From contig JAFAIY010000099.1 in NCBI GenBank assembly GCA_019236485.1, positions 1 through 5,346 of the forward strand: a stretch of DNA of 5,346 bases, written 5' to 3'. The stretch is from Comamonas sp. (GTDB taxonomy: Bacteria; Pseudomonadota; Gammaproteobacteria; Burkholderiales; Burkholderiaceae_C). Shown in pieces: positions 1 through 5,346 of the stretch (positions are counted from its first letter, which is position 1; each line of letters starts with the position of its first letter). The notes below the pieces were generated by a model. That model saw only the letters and a list, made by a program, of their open reading frames with translations. It did not search any database and had not been told where the DNA came from. The translations under genes and the position numbers were made by a program.

Positions 1-2
1 CG

Positions 3-50
3 CTGCTTGCACACTACGGCGCCCGGGCCTGGCTGCATGCCGGGGCCTAG
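3..50 (+). CDS. Possible C-terminal end of an upstream gene, left-truncated
   Basis: From the left edge this frame reads LLAHYGARAWLHAGA and ends at a TAG at 48-50. Most codons end in G or C, as in the real genes here, and the peptide looks like a plausible protein tail. Another frame over the same bases is equally GC-ended, so the coding call is weak. I do not recognise the family. If real, its stop codon overlaps the candidate -10 of the next gene, and that gene starts 29 bp further on. With only 15 residues visible nothing can be said about function. Confidence 0.28.
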   Translation: MLAHYGARAWLHAGA

Positions 51-53
51 AAT
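48..53 (+). promoter_or_regulatory. Candidate -10 element for the membrane protein/porin unit
   Basis: The hexamer TAGAAT matches the sigma-70 -10 consensus at 5 of 6 positions and lies 26 bp before the ATG at 80, a suitable distance for a short leader. No good -35 lies 16-18 bp upstream (bases 25-30 read GGGCCT), so the promoter would be weak or activator-dependent. The call rests on one short motif. Confidence 0.35.
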
Positions 54-79
54 CCCGTCTCTCTTCGACGGCAATCGAC

Positions 80-541
80 ATGAATCATCTCAAAAGCTGG
101 CAATACCGCTTCCTCTATATCGCGGCCGGCACCTTGGCACTGAGCGGGGCTTTGTGGCTGGCCGTGCACTATCTCTGGGGGGCTGGCGCCGACAATCTGC
201 CCCATCCGCTCGAGCCCTGGCTGATGCGGCTGCATGGCGCGGCGGTTTTTGCCGGCCTGTTCACGGCCGGCATGCTGGCCGCCGGTCATGTGCCCCAGGG
301 CTGGCGCATGACCACGCGCAGCGCCAAGCTGCGCGTGCGCAAGGCCGGCCAGCGCCGTACCGGCCTGGCCCTGTGCGTTCTCGGCCTGGTCGGCATCTTG
401 AGCGGCTATCTGCTGTACTACTTCGCTCCTGAAAGCCTGCGCGCTATGCTGGGCTGGGGCCATGCTGCGGTGGGGCTGGCCCTGGTCCTGTTGTTGCCCC
501 TGCACGGTTGGAGGAAGCTTGCAGATGCCGGCCTGTCTTGA
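80..541 (+). CDS. Four-helix inner-membrane protein, possible b-type cytochrome-like (DUF4405/b561-like)
   Basis: This 153-residue protein has four hydrophobic segments at about residues 10-33, 50-72, 95-115 and 122-143. A basic loop at about 76-93 is rich in Arg and Lys, which by the positive-inside rule puts that loop and both termini in the cytoplasm. Helices 1-2 resemble helices 3-4: LSG at 21-23 and 107-109, then a His followed by small residues at 52 and 128. Helix 2 carries His52 and His70 and helix 4 carries His128 and His142; His30 lies near the end of helix 1. Paired helix-borne histidines are how small membrane cytochromes (b561, DUF4405-like) hold haem b, so an electron-transfer role is possible but inferred. 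There is no CxxCH motif. The ATG at 80 is the first usual start in an otherwise open frame and has only a weak ribosome site. The porin gene follows closely, suggesting co-transcription. An unrelated small membrane protein is the alternative. Confidence 0.8.
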   Translation: MNHLKSWQYRFLYIAAGTLALSGALWLAVHYLWGAGADNLPHPLEPWLMRLHGAAVFAGLFTAGMLAAGHVPQGWRMTTRSAKLRVRKAGQRRTGLALCVLGLVGILSGYLLYYFAPESLRAMLGWGHAAVGLALVLLLPLHGWRKLADAGLS

Positions 542-563
542 ATCGCCCGCATGGCGGTGCCTG

Positions 564-1925
564 ATGACTGGAAAACCGATGAGCCGCTGTTTATTGGCTA
601 TGGCCGCGCTGAGCGTCGCGGCCACGGCCGCCTGCGCGCAGGAAAGCGCTATCGACACCGACAAGAGCCGCGGCCAGGTCGAGCCGCCCGGCAATGTGGA
701 AGTGCATCTGCAGGCCACCTACATCTGGCAGCGCAAGCCCGCCTTCAGCGCGCCCTATACCGGTCCGAACAGCCTGAGTACCGAGCGCGAGAAATCCTAT
801 TCCTTCTCGGGCACGGCCTATCTCGGGCTGCGAGCGGCGCCGGGGCTGGAGTTCTATCTGAACCCCGAGGTGATCCAGGGCGTGCCGCTGTCGCATCTGA
901 CGGGGCTGGGCAGCCTGTCGAACGGCGAGATGCAAAAGGTGTCGGGCCCCAATCCCAAGGCCTATTTTCCGCGCGCCTTCATGCGCAAGACCTGGAATCT
1001 GGAGGGCGAGCAGGAGACCGTGGAGTCGGCGCCCAACCAGCTGGCGGGCACGCGCAGCAAGAACCGGGTGGTCCTGAGCGCGGGCAAGATGGCGGTGGTC
1101 GATGTCTTCGATCTCAACCCCTATAGCCACGATGCGCGCAGCCAGTTCATGACCTGGTCCTCGCTAGCCCATGGCTCGTTCGACTATGTGGCCGATGCGC
1201 AAGGCTATACCTGGGGTGCGGCGCTGGAGTATTTCCGCGACGACTGGGAGCTGCGCGTCGGCCGCTTCGCCGGTCCGCGCGAGTCCAACGGCCAGCCGCT
1301 GAACTACCGCATCGCCAAGTTCTACGGCGATCAGGCGGAGCTGGTGCACAAGCACCAGTGGGACGGCAAGCCCGGCGCCGTGCGCGTGCTGCTGTGGCGC
1401 AACCGCGAGAACATGGGCAGCTTTCAGGATGCGCTGGACTTCGCGCGCGCCAATGGCGGCACGCCGGCGCTGGCGAATGTGCGCCGGCTGCAGACCAAGC
1501 GCGGCTACGGCCTGCATCTGGACCAGGCCTTGACGGACTATCTGGGCGCTTTCGTGCGCTACAGCTGGCACGACGGCAAGACCGAGACCTATTCCTTTGA
1601 AGAGGTGGACCGCAGCGCTCAGCTGGGCGCCGTTCTCAAGGGGGCTGCCTGGGGCCGCGAAGGCGATACGCTGGGCCTGCTGGCGACGCGCAACACGCTG
1701 TCGGCCAGCCATCGTGAATACCTGGCCCAAGGCGGCTTGGGCGCTTTCATAGGCGATGGACAGCTGAACTACCGGCCCGAATGGGCGCACGAGATCTTCT
1801 ATAACCTGCGCCTGAGCAAGGGGGTCTGGCTGGGTTTCGATTTCCAGCAGGTGCGCAACCCCGCTTACAACACGGATCGCGGACCCGTGCGCACTTACGG
1901 GCTGAGGCTGCACGCCGAGTATTGA
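564..1925 (+). CDS. OprB-family carbohydrate-selective outer-membrane porin
   Basis: This is an outer-membrane beta-barrel of the OprB type (carbohydrate-selective porin family), which passively admits sugars or other small solutes. From the chosen start it has 453 residues. Residues 1-25 form a signal peptide: Lys4 and Arg8, then a hydrophobic stretch ending ACA before QES. Family-like segments follow: LNPYSHDARSQF (184-195), QGYTWGAALEYFRDDWELR (about 213-231), GDGQLNYRPEW near 397, and NPAYNTDRGPV near 432. The chain ends in Tyr, the aromatic terminal residue typical of barrels folded by the BAM machinery. ATG 564 gives the most ordinary signal peptide. ATG 579 (448 residues, GGAA five bases upstream) also works. 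ATG 525 has the best Shine-Dalgarno (GGAGGA, 510-515) but adds a long n-region and overlaps the preceding gene by 17 bp. The substrate cannot be read from sequence. A lipoprotein is unlikely because no proper lipobox precedes the Cys. Confidence 0.88.
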   Translation: MTGKPMSRCLLAMAALSVAATAACAQESAIDTDKSRGQVEPPGNVEVHLQATYIWQRKPAFSAPYTGPNSLSTEREKSYSFSGTAYLGLRAAPGLEFYLNPEVIQGVPLSHLTGLGSLSNGEMQKVSGPNPKAYFPRAFMRKTWNLEGEQETVESAPNQLAGTRSKNRVVLSAGKMAVVDVFDLNPYSHDARSQFMTWSSLAHGSFDYVADAQGYTWGAALEYFRDDWELRVGRFAGPRESNGQPLNYRIAKFYGDQAELVHKHQWDGKPGAVRVLLWRNRENMGSFQDALDFARANGGTPALANVRRLQTKRGYGLHLDQALTDYLGAFVRYSWHDGKTETYSFEEVDRSAQLGAVLKGAAWGREGDTLGLLATRNTLSASHREYLAQGGLGAFIGDGQLNYRPEWAHEIFYNLRLSKGVWLGFDFQQVRNPAYNTDRGPVRTYGLRLHAEY

Positions 1926-1953
1926 GCCCGCCCGGCCTGCCGGATCTGCGGGC
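1926..1953. terminator. GC-rich hairpin between convergent genes, possible terminator
   Basis: Directly after the porin stop, GCCCGC (1926-1931) pairs with GCGGGC (1948-1953). Inside it CCGG (1932-1935) pairs with CCGG (1940-1943) around a CCTG loop, with ATCT bulged on one side. This gives about ten GC-rich pairs in the 42-bp gap between the porin and the convergent binding-protein gene. There is no T-tract on either strand, so it is not a textbook intrinsic terminator; it could be a 3'-end stabiliser or a pause site. An alternative pairing of CGCCCG (1929-1934) with CGGGCG (1962-1967) is also possible. Confidence 0.4.
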
Positions 1954-1967
1954 TGCGCGCGCGGGCG

Positions 1968-2981
1968 TCAAGGCATCAGCGTGGTGCCGGCCAGCACCTT
2001 GCCCACGCGCTCATAGTCTGCCAGCAGCTCCTTGTGCAGCGCCGGTGAATCGCGCTGGCTGCTGGGCTCGAAGCCGGCCAGGTTCAAGATGTTCTTGTAG
2101 CTGGTCGTGTTGAGCGCGGCCTGCACCTGCTGCTTGATGGCGGCCTGGGCCTGGGCGGGCAGCGCGCTGTTGCTCCACAGACCCATCCAGCCCGTGTACG
2201 TGAGCTGCGGGTAGCCAAGCTCATCAAAGGTCGGAATATCGGGCAGCAGCGCCGAGCGCTGGGGCGAGGTGATGGCTATGGCCTTGATCTTGCCCGAGCG
2301 TATCAGCGGCAGCGAAGTGGCCAGGCCGTCAAACATCAGCGGAATATGGCCGCCCATGACATCGCTGAGCCCTGGCGTGGAGCCCTTGTAGCCCACATGC
2401 ACGAATTTCGCACCCGTGGCCTGGGCCAGCAGCAAGCCGGCGACATGGGACATGGTGCCGGGGCTGTAGGAGGCGTAGCTCAGGCCGTCGGCGCGGGCGC
2501 GTGCCTGAGCGACCACCTGCTGGAGGTTCTGCGCGGGCAGATTGGGCGCGGCCACCAGCACCAGGCCGCCGCGTGCCAGCTCCGCCAGAGGCGTGATGGC
2601 TTTGCGCGTGTCGTGGCGCATTTTCACGATATGGGGAATTTCGCTGACCAGCGAGCTCACGCCCACCAGCAGGGTATGGGCGTCGTTGGGGGACTGCAGC
2701 AAATCGTTCACCGCAATCACGCCGGCCGCGCCGGGCTTGGGATCGATCACAAAGGGCTGGCCCAGCGTGCGGCCCAGCTGATCGCCCAGGGCGCGCGCCA
2801 CGACGTCGGCAGAGCCTCCCACCGGTCCCGCGACCAGGATATGCACGGGCTTTTCGGGCCATTTGACAAGGCCAGGCTCGGCCTGTATGGCGGGCACGGC
2901 CCCCGCGAATGAAAGCGCTCCCGCGGCGCGCAGCCACTGGCGGCGGTTGATGGCGGGATGTAGCGGGATGAAACGGCGCAT
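1968..2981 (-). CDS. Bug-family (TctC-like) periplasmic solute-binding protein
   Basis: This 337-residue protein is a tripartite tricarboxylate transporter receptor of the Bug family, a group greatly expanded in Burkholderiales that binds carboxylates and other small molecules in the periplasm. Residues 1-34 are an export signal with a twin-arginine-like NRRQWLR motif (12-18), a hydrophobic core and an AIQA cleavage site before Glu35. Family hallmarks follow: GPVGGSADVVAR with Asp59 (52-63), GQP...D.KPGAAG (74-87), YSPGTMSH (172-179) and YKGSTPGLSDVMGG (198-211) for the binding cleft, and PDIPTFDELGYP (about 247-258). Length is normal for the family. The start at 2981 is preferred over an in-frame ATG 14 codons upstream because AGGAGA (2986-2991) sits at ideal spacing and the signal peptide then begins MRRF. 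No TctA or TctB membrane subunits are nearby, so it is an orphan receptor. It is divergent from the AraC-family gene, its likely regulator. The ligand is unknown. Confidence 0.93.
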   Translation of the reverse strand: MRRFIPLHPAINRRQWLRAAGALSFAGAVPAIQAEPGLVKWPEKPVHILVAGPVGGSADVVARALGDQLGRTLGQPFVIDPKPGAAGVIAVNDLLQSPNDAHTLLVGVSSLVSEIPHIVKMRHDTRKAITPLAELARGGLVLVAAPNLPAQNLQQVVAQARARADGLSYASYSPGTMSHVAGLLLAQATGAKFVHVGYKGSTPGLSDVMGGHIPLMFDGLATSLPLIRSGKIKAIAITSPQRSALLPDIPTFDELGYPQLTYTGWMGLWSNSALPAQAQAAIKQQVQAALNTTSYKNILNLAGFEPSSQRDSPALHKELLADYERVGKVLAGTTLMP

Positions 2982-2985
2982 GAAG

Positions 2986-2991
2986 TCTCCT
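2986..2991 (-). promoter_or_regulatory. Shine-Dalgarno site that fixes the Bug gene start
   Basis: Read on the minus strand, AGGAGA lies four bases before the ATG at 2981-2979. It is the strongest ribosome site next to any start in the window apart from the one inside the small membrane-protein gene, and it argues against the longer in-frame ATG at 3023. Confidence 0.8.
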
Positions 2992-3021
2992 GTTGTTGTG
3001 GCTCTGTTTTTCAGGATGTTC

Positions 3022-3050
3022 AATGTAGAGATTTACGGCTAGTATTTTTC
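3022..3050 (-). promoter_or_regulatory. Candidate promoter of the Bug gene
   Basis: On the minus strand TACATT (3027-3022) matches the -10 consensus at 4 of 6 positions. A 17-bp spacer places the -35 at 3050-3045, reading GAAAAA, a poor -35 that coincides with the edge of the promoter-proximal copy of the 21-bp-phased repeat. A weak -35 touching an AraC-type site is the layout of class II activation. The transcript would start near 3015 with a leader of about 34 bases. This is inferred from spacing alone. Confidence 0.4.
3040..3045 (+). promoter_or_regulatory. Candidate -10 for the araC-family gene
   Basis: TAGTAT matches the -10 consensus at 4 of 6 positions in the AT-rich part of the divergent region, but no good -35 lies upstream (best is TTCAAT at 3019-3024 with a short 15-bp spacer). 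If used, the repeat at 3046-3081 would lie over the transcription start, suiting autorepression. This is weak evidence. Confidence 0.25.
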
Positions 3051-3081
3051 TCTTTTGGCGCCTCAGTTTTCTCTTTAAGCG
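3046..3081. repeat. 15-bp direct repeat at 21-bp spacing, putative AraC-type operator
   Basis: TTTTCTCTTTTGGCG (3046-3060) recurs as TTTTCTCTTTAAGCG (3067-3081), identical at 13 of 15 positions. The start-to-start distance is exactly 21 bp, two helical turns, so both copies face the same side of the DNA. AraC-family regulators commonly bind two direct half-sites with this phasing. It lies between the divergent Bug and araC-family genes, with the proximal copy abutting the predicted Bug -35. The repeat is seen directly; its role as an operator for the adjacent regulator is inferred. Confidence 0.6.
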
Positions 3082-3104
3082 TCATTGGGTGCAAACCCTG
3101 ATGA
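3082..3104. repeat. Imperfect inverted repeat upstream of the araC-family gene
   Basis: TCAT (3082-3085) and GGGT (3087-3090) pair with ACCC (3095-3098) and ATGA (3101-3104) around GCAA, leaving one unpaired base on one side and two on the other. It follows directly on the 21-bp-phased repeat and is straddled by two copies of AGCGTCA (3078-3084 and 3104-3110). It could be a second protein site or a hairpin in the regulator's leader. Eight base pairs are few, so chance is possible. Confidence 0.3.
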
Positions 3105-3153
3105 GCGTCAAGATGCCGTCGCCAAGACTGCAGGCCTCGCATGTGATGTTGCT

Positions 3154-4167
3154 ATGGATACTCTGGTCAGAACTGTCACCCTCAACGGGTTTTTGAATGT
3201 ATGCAATCAGCATGGGCTGCGTCCCCATGATTTGCTGCGCAAAGTGGGGCTGGACGCGGGTTCGCTGGTGGATGCGGAGCGGCATATTTCCGCGGAAACG
3301 CTGTGCCGCCTGCTCGAGCTTGCGGCCAGCGAGGCCGGCTGTGCGGCTTTCGGCGTGCAGATGGCCGAGAACCGGCAGTCGCTGGACTTCGGCATTCTGG
3401 GCAGCCTCATGCGCCACAAGCAGTGCCTGCGCGATATGTGGCAGGCGGCGATACGCTACCGCCAGCTGCTCAATGCGGCTCTGGCCCTGTCGCTGGAGTC
3501 GGCCGGAGATCTGACCCTGTTGCGCTTTGAAATGCTGCTCGGCAGCCAGGTGCCGCAAAAGCAGGCGACGGAGCTAGTGGCAGGGGTGCTGGTGCGCGCC
3601 TGCCAGGGCGTGCTGGGCAGCAACTGGAGCCCGCACGGCGTGAGCTTTATGCATGCGGCTCCGCCCGAGCTGTATCTGCACAAGAAGTTCTTCGGCTGCC
3701 CGATCAGCTTCAACAGCGAGTTCAACGGCCTGCTGCTGCGCAGCGTCGATCTCAGCGTTCCCAATCCCGCGGCCGACCCCGAGCTGGTGCGCTATGCGGA
3801 AAGCGTGGCCATGCCGCTCAAGGCCTCGGGCGAGAACGCGGTGCTGCAGGAGGTGCGCAAGAACATCTATCTGCTCATGCCGCTGGAGCAGGCCAAGATT
3901 GAGCGCGTGGCCGAGCAGATGCATCTGAGCACGCGCACGCTGCAGCGTCAGCTGGACCAGAGCGGCACCAGCTTCTCGGAGCTGCTGGACAATGTGCGCA
4001 AGAACCTGGTGCTGCGCTATCTGAACAACAGCCGCTATTCCATAGGCCAGGTCGCGTCGCTGACCGGCTATACGCGCCAGGCCTCATTTACCCGCTGGTT
4101 TCAGCTCAACTTCGGTATGTCGCCGCGCGAATGGCGCCAGAGCCAGGCCACGGTTGAGATTGCATAA
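3154..4167 (+). CDS. AraC-family transcriptional regulator with arabinose-binding-like N-terminal domain
   Basis: This 337-residue cytoplasmic DNA-binding regulator has two parts. Residues about 7-182 resemble the arabinose-binding-domain-like sensor (PF12625 type, as in OruR/ArgR-like AraC proteins), beginning with a VTLNGFLNVCNQHGL stretch. Residues about 245-328 form the AraC double helix-turn-helix: the first around IERVAEQMHLSTRTLQRQL (249-267), the second from YSIGQVASLTGYT through SFTRWFQLNFG to the family signature MSPREWR (322-328). ATG 3154 is chosen because the sensor homology begins there; a TTG at 3085 would add 23 residues without family character. The ribosome site at 3154 is weak, hinting at low expression. 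The gene is divergent from the Bug gene, its probable target, and ends in a bidirectional terminator whose A-run overlaps the stop codon. The effector is unknown, perhaps the Bug ligand or a metabolite of it. Confidence 0.92.
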   Translation: MDTLVRTVTLNGFLNVCNQHGLRPHDLLRKVGLDAGSLVDAERHISAETLCRLLELAASEAGCAAFGVQMAENRQSLDFGILGSLMRHKQCLRDMWQAAIRYRQLLNAALALSLESAGDLTLLRFEMLLGSQVPQKQATELVAGVLVRACQGVLGSNWSPHGVSFMHAAPPELYLHKKFFGCPISFNSEFNGLLLRSVDLSVPNPAADPELVRYAESVAMPLKASGENAVLQEVRKNIYLLMPLEQAKIERVAEQMHLSTRTLQRQLDQSGTSFSELLDNVRKNLVLRYLNNSRYSIGQVASLTGYTRQASFTRWFQLNFGMSPREWRQSQATVEIA

Positions 4168-4214
4168 AAAAGAGCTGCAGCGCAGGCTGGTATTGCGCCG
4201 GCAGCTCCGGTTTT
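4166..4214. terminator. Bidirectional intrinsic terminator
   Basis: GAGCTGC (4172-4178) pairs with GCAGCTC (4201-4207), and inside it GCGCA (4180-4184) pairs with TGCGC (4194-4198) around a 9-base loop. Six A residues (4166-4171) flank the left side, so on the minus strand the stem runs straight into TTTTTT, a textbook terminator for the acyl-CoA dehydrogenase transcript. On the plus strand the stem is followed by CGG and TTTT (4211-4214), a weaker terminator for the AraC-family gene. The A-run overlaps the last two bases of that gene's TAA. Confidence 0.85.
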
Positions 4215-4235
4215 CAAAGCGCCTCAGGCACTAGT

Positions 4236-5346
4236 TCAGAAGCTGTCCATGGCCAGGGCCATGACGCTGGCGCCGCCGCCCACGATGGCCTGGGCCTGGC
4301 CCGGCACCCGCGTCAGAATGTGCTCGGCATAGAAGCGGGCCGTGGCCAGTTTCGCCTGCATGAATGCCGCATCCTGTCCCCGCTGCAACAGCTGCTGGGC
4401 CACCAGCACCGAGCGGCCCAGTTGCCAGCCCGCAACCAGATTGCCGGCCAGCATCAGATAGGGGACGCTACCCGCGTACACCGCATTGGGCTCGGCCCTG
4501 GCCTGTTCCACGACGAAGTCCACCACCTGCACAAAGGCCTGGCGGGCTTGGGCCAGATGCCGGGCCACGGCCCGGGCCGTGTCCGTGCCGCTGGCGTGGA
4601 GCTCGGCCTCGGTTTTCTCGATCTGCGCGGCAATGGCCTTGGCGGTCTGGCCGCCGTCGCGGCCGGTCTTGCGGCCCACGAGGTCGTTGGCCTGGATGGC
4701 GGTCGTGCCTTCGTAGATGGTCAGGATCTTGGCATCGCGGTAGTACTGGGCGGCGCCGGTTTCCTCGATGAAGCCCATGCCGCCATGGACCTGCACGCCC
4801 AGGCTGGTGACCTCCAGGCTCATCTCGGTGCTGTAGCCCTTGACCAGGGGCACCATGAATTCATAGAAAGCCTGGTTTTGCGCGCGGGTCTCGGCATCGG
4901 GGTGGTGGTGGGCCGCATCGTAGGCGGCCGCGGCCACGGTGGCCATGGCGCGGCAGCCTTCGGTGCTGGCGCGCATGGTCATGAGCATGCGGCGCACATC
5001 GGGGTGGTGGATGATGGTGGCGCTGGCCTTGACCGAGCCGTCGACGGGACGGCTTTGCACGCGCTCCTTGGCGTAGGCCACGGCATGCTGGTAGGCACGC
5101 TCGGCCACGGCGATGCCCTGCACGCCCACCGCATAGCGGGCCGCGTTCATCATGATGAACATGTACTCGAGGCCGCGGTTCTCCTCGCCCACGAGGTAGC
5201 CGATGGCGCCGCCGTTGTCGCCGTACTGCAGCACGGCCGTGGGCGAGGCCTTGATGCCCATCTTGTGCTCGATGGAGACGCAGTGCACATCGTTGCGCGC
5301 ACCCAAGCTGCCATCGGCATTCACCAGGAACTTGGGCACCACAAAC
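4236..5346 (-). CDS. Acyl-CoA dehydrogenase, C-terminal portion (5' end outside window)
   Basis: This flavoenzyme introduces a trans-2 double bond into an acyl-CoA and passes electrons to electron-transfer flavoprotein. It belongs to the long type of about 600 residues with an extra C-terminal domain (PF12806-like), related to DmdC/FadE-like enzymes. The frame is open to the window edge: a GTG at 5342-5340 is an internal Val in FVVPKFLV, not a start, so roughly the first 225 residues are missing. Counting from that Val as 1, IEHKMGIKASPTAVLQYGD (24-42) is the middle-domain region and QVHGGMGFIEE (184-194) the FAD-contacting segment. YEGTTAIQ (210-217) holds Glu211, at the position of the catalytic base in medium-chain acyl-CoA dehydrogenase. 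The extra domain spans about 240-365 and the protein ends MDSF. The terminator lies 28 bp past the stop. Chain length and substrate cannot be told from this part. Nothing ties it to the AraC/Bug pair beyond position. Confidence 0.95.
   Translation of the reverse strand, partial: FVVPKFLVNADGSLGARNDVHCVSIEHKMGIKASPTAVLQYGDNGGAIGYLVGEENRGLEYMFIMMNAARYAVGVQGIAVAERAYQHAVAYAKERVQSRPVDGSVKASATIIHHPDVRRMLMTMRASTEGCRAMATVAAAAYDAAHHHPDAETRAQNQAFYEFMVPLVKGYSTEMSLEVTSLGVQVHGGMGFIEETGAAQYYRDAKILTIYEGTTAIQANDLVGRKTGRDGGQTAKAIAAQIEKTEAELHASGTDTARAVARHLAQARQAFVQVVDFVVEQARAEPNAVYAGSVPYLMLAGNLVAGWQLGRSVLVAQQLLQRGQDAAFMQAKLATARFYAEHILTRVPGQAQAIVGGGASVMALAMDSF

Noticed and set aside
21..46. GC-rich palindromic bases (GCCCGGGC and neighbours) as a terminator of an upstream gene
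   Set aside because: The symmetry is imperfect beyond 8 bp, lacks a T-tract, and lies before the only candidate upstream stop codon at 48-50.
597..647. Possible lipoprotein signal at the porin N-terminus (Cys before Gln)
   Set aside because: The residues before this Cys are TAA, not a proper lipobox with Leu/Val/Ile at -3, and the protein is a beta-barrel with an ordinary ACA cleavage site.
47..718. A long antisense open frame opposite the membrane-protein gene and porin start
   Set aside because: In GC-rich DNA long antisense frames arise as shadows. The product is low-complexity (Gln/Ala/His-rich) and the plus-strand protein has clear membrane helices.
1164..1913. A 249-residue antisense frame within the porin gene
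   Set aside because: It is a mirror of porin codons. The plus strand carries recognisable OprB-family motifs and a signal peptide, while this frame resembles nothing.
2346..2912. A 188-residue plus-strand frame opposite the Bug gene
   Set aside because: It is a His/Gly/Ala-rich shadow of a gene with clear family motifs on the minus strand.
3085..3153. A TTG-initiated extension of the AraC-family protein by 23 residues
   Set aside because: The extra residues show no family character, no ribosome site precedes the TTG, and the stretch overlaps the inverted repeat of the control region.
3101..3196. A 31-codon open frame (MSVKMPSPRLQ...) in the leader of the araC-family gene, overlapping its start
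   Set aside because: It has no clear ribosome site and no recognisable composition, and a frame of this length is common by chance. An upstream-ORF role would need ribosome profiling or conservation.
5340..5342. GTG as the start of the acyl-CoA dehydrogenase
   Set aside because: The preceding codon is Phe and the frame continues off the edge. The family continues this motif (FVVPKFLV) in mid-protein, so this is an internal valine.

Overview
The window looks like chromosomal DNA of a GC-rich beta-proteobacterium, most likely Burkholderiales and probably Comamonadaceae (Comamonas/Delftia-like). The basis is high GC at third codon positions, a Bug-family (TctC-like) periplasmic binding protein, a Burkholderiales-style OprB-type porin, and the long acyl-CoA dehydrogenase type with an extra C-terminal domain. 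The lineage is inferred from family character; no database was searched.

Layout, left to right. (1) Bases 1-79 may hold the last codons of an unidentified gene and a candidate promoter. (2) A 153-residue four-helix inner-membrane protein (80-541, +) is followed closely by an OprB-like carbohydrate-selective porin (about 564-1925, +), apparently one transcription unit. (3) A 42-bp convergent gap with a strong GC hairpin separates the porin from a Bug-family binding protein (1968-2981, -). (4) A 172-bp AT-richer divergent control region (2982-3153) separates the Bug gene from an AraC-family regulator (3154-4167, +). (5) A classic bidirectional intrinsic terminator lies between the regulator and the 3' portion of a long-chain-type acyl-CoA dehydrogenase gene (4236 to the right edge, -), whose N-terminal part lies outside the window.

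How the parts may work together. The binding protein and the AraC regulator form a divergent pair. Between them is a 15-bp direct repeat (13 of 15 identical) with exactly 21 bp from start to start, the geometry expected for an AraC-family dimer. It adjoins the predicted -35 of the Bug gene, so the simplest reading is that the regulator activates the binding protein in response to a small ligand and perhaps represses itself. The porin could bring a solute across the outer membrane, but a link between porin and Bug protein is only positional. The acyl-CoA dehydrogenase appears to belong to a separate unit running in from the right.

No mobile element, CRISPR array, RNA gene or clearly new system is visible. 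The two items most worth a second look are the 21-bp-phased repeat and the small membrane protein, whose two half-repeats each carry paired histidines suggestive of haem b ligation. Most other content is ordinary for this kind of genome.
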